A stretch of 64,000 nucleotides of DNA. It comes from Myxococcus xanthus. Its GTDB lineage: Bacteria > Myxococcota > Myxococcia > Myxococcales > Myxococcaceae. The translations under genes were made by a program, and so were the position numbers. Numbering within the stretch: the stretch's first letter is position 1; the number at the start of each line of letters is the position of its first letter. Positions 63,099-64,000 of this stretch are shown piece after piece. The stretch lies in NCBI RefSeq assembly GCF_900106535.1, contig NZ_FNOH01000002.1, positions 310,001 to 374,000 on the forward strand. Reading direction: 5' to 3'. The notes under the pieces are model-generated. The model ran no database searches. It saw only the letters and a list, made by a program, of their open reading frames with translations, and was not told the DNA's origin.

Positions 63099-63584
63099 TC
63101 AGGCGGGGGCTTCGGAGCCTTCCTCGGCGATGGCGCGTGCCCGCTCCCAGGGGCGTGTCCGGACGGCGTCGCGAATCCACATCACGTGGCGCCGCTCGTC
63201 CTCCCGGTGCTTTTCGATCAGCTCACGGACCTCGGGGCGCCAGTCGAAGCGCAGGGCGACGTCGTAGGCGCGGTTGGAGAACTCCTCGTTGCCAAGCATG
63301 GCCACCAGCGCGGCCTCGGTGCCCATCATGCTGGACATCGCCGTCAGGCCCACCATCGCCGTTCCCTTGAGGTCCAGGCGCAACTCCAGCGGCGTCCCGC
63401 CCGCCTCGTGGATGAGGGCGTTCAGGTCCTGTACGTGCCGGACGTGGTCGATTCGGAATCCGTTGAGCCGCTCGCGGACCAACTGTTCCGGAATCCGGGC
63501 CAGGGCCGCGTCGTAGGCACCCACGGCATCCGCGTCGAGCTGGGCCAGGCTGCGCAGCCGGGCCACTTCCGATTTGTCGGCCAT
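63099..63584 (-). CDS. Ferritin-like (DUF2383-type) protein
   Basis: 161 residues, helical throughout. ADAVGAYDAALARI, then RIDHVRHVQDLNALI with E/H-x-x-H type ligands, and EKHREDERRHVMWIRDAV with E-x6-E-x-x-x-H, resemble the four-helix ferritin-like fold. The middle helix is Gly/Ala/Met-rich (LKGTAMVGLTAMSSMMGTE). AGGAG precedes ATG 63584 by six bases; the frame is open to 63638. It is probably a stress or redox protein; DUF2383 is the nearest family I recall. Confidence 0.65.
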   Translation of the reverse strand: MADKSEVARLRSLAQLDADAVGAYDAALARIPEQLVRERLNGFRIDHVRHVQDLNALIHEAGGTPLELRLDLKGTAMVGLTAMSSMMGTEAALVAMLGNEEFSNRAYDVALRFDWRPEVRELIEKHREDERRHVMWIRDAVRTRPWERARAIAEEGSEAPA

Positions 63585-63706
63585 GTCGAACTCCTGCGCT
63601 GAAGGGGCTCGGGCAATGTGAGAAGGCTGTTCCCGCAAACCAACCCACCTCCTGGACGCGCTGACTGCCCGCCCCTGGGGCAGGCGGACAGCCAGGGCCC
63701 AGGTCC

Positions 63707-64000
63707 TCAGGCGTGCACGGCGTCAGAGGGCGCGCGCGGCTGGGTGGCGTGCTTCCTCCGCGCGACCCGGCGGTGCTTGAGGACAATCACGGCCCCCAGC
63801 ACCGCGCTCAACAGCATCAGCGCGTTCGTCACCACGAAGACCCAGTTGCCGACCTTCCAACTGTAGAGCGTGAACCCCACGGAGGCCGTCATCTGCCCCA
63901 CGAAGAGCCACTTGGACACACCCTCGCTCGAGCCTGACTTCCACTGCTTGTGGACCTGGACAGCGATGGTCAACAGCAGGACGAATGAACTGAACCACCC
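63707..64000 (-). CDS. PQ-loop/SemiSWEET-like membrane protein, N-terminus beyond window edge
   Basis: The frame runs through the right window edge; the part seen begins GWFSSFVLLLTIAVQVHKQW. That is the second half of a PQ-loop-type helix (Q-V-x-K-x-x-K-S-G-S-S-E-G-V-S), followed by two further helices (LFVGQMTASVGFTLYSW and VFVVTNALMLLSAVLGAVIV). About 97 residues are in view. SemiSWEETs are three-helix sugar transporters. The ATG-like GTG inside the frame is not needed. Substrate cannot be assigned. Confidence 0.65.
   Translation of the reverse strand, partial: GWFSSFVLLLTIAVQVHKQWKSGSSEGVSKWLFVGQMTASVGFTLYSWKVGNWVFVVTNALMLLSAVLGAVIVLKHRRVARRKHATQPRAPSDAVHA

Noticed and set aside
1-64000. 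CRISPR arrays, tRNA or rRNA genes, insertion sequences, prophage
   Set aside because: No regularly spaced repeats, cloverleaf-like segments, rRNA-like sequence, transposases or phage structural genes were seen.

Overview
The window looks like a chromosomal segment of a myxobacterium of the genus Myxococcus, most likely M. xanthus or a close relative. The DNA is very GC-rich with strong third-position G/C bias and frequent GTG or TTG starts. It carries a SitA6/SitI6-type lipoprotein toxin and double-CXXCG immunity pair, families essentially confined to myxobacteria. A large Wzx/Wzy polysaccharide locus sits beside a minor-pilin/PilY1 cluster; from memory this matches the M. xanthus biosurfactant polysaccharide (BPS) region (about MXAN_1025 to MXAN_1052) and minor-pilin cluster 2. 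I could not check this against a database, so locus names are recollection only.

Layout. (1) 1-4.2 kb: end of a lipid acyltransferase, astB (arginine catabolism), a SitI-like immunity gene with a frameshifted SitA-like toxin, and a YbaK-like editing protein. (2) 4.2-40 kb: polysaccharide locus with two Wzy/ligase-like polymerases (one with a TPR tail), UDP-glucose dehydrogenase, two acyltransferase-3 proteins, two NTP_transf_5-like nucleotidyltransferases (one frameshifted), a WecA-like initiating transferase, a Wzx flippase, a Wzc-type BY-kinase, an LtaS-like alkaline-phosphatase-fold enzyme, a ROK kinase, a methyltransferase, a secreted FG-GAP/CARDB/HYR protein and ten stand-alone glycosyltransferases. 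(3) 40-43.3 kb: a GT2-methyltransferase fusion and a GT39-like membrane protein. (4) 43.5-51.1 kb: pilX-pilY1-pilV-pilW-fimU. (5) 51.2-64 kb: cytochrome c, a small secreted protein, a PAS histidine kinase, mfd, argE, hutF flanked by two paralogous BamC-like/ChaN-like lipoproteins, a ferritin-like protein and a partial PQ-loop protein.

How the genes may work together. The WecA-like protein would start the repeat unit on undecaprenyl phosphate. The glycosyltransferases, acyltransferases, methyltransferase and LtaS-like enzyme would build and decorate it. Wzx would flip it, a Wzy would polymerise it and the Wzc kinase would control chain length. No Wza outer-membrane exporter or Wzb phosphatase is present, so export must be completed elsewhere. 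The minor pilins and PilY1 would prime type IVa pili, which in myxobacteria cooperate with surface polysaccharides in motility.

Two apparent frameshifts (SitA-like toxin near 3440; nucleotidyltransferase at the C-run 15508-15511) and the tandem BamC/ChaN-like paralogues around hutF are the points most worth checking. I saw no rRNA, tRNA, CRISPR array, insertion sequence or prophage. No stretch over about 300 bases lacks a gene; the longest gap (43278-43541) holds a hairpin and the pilX leader.
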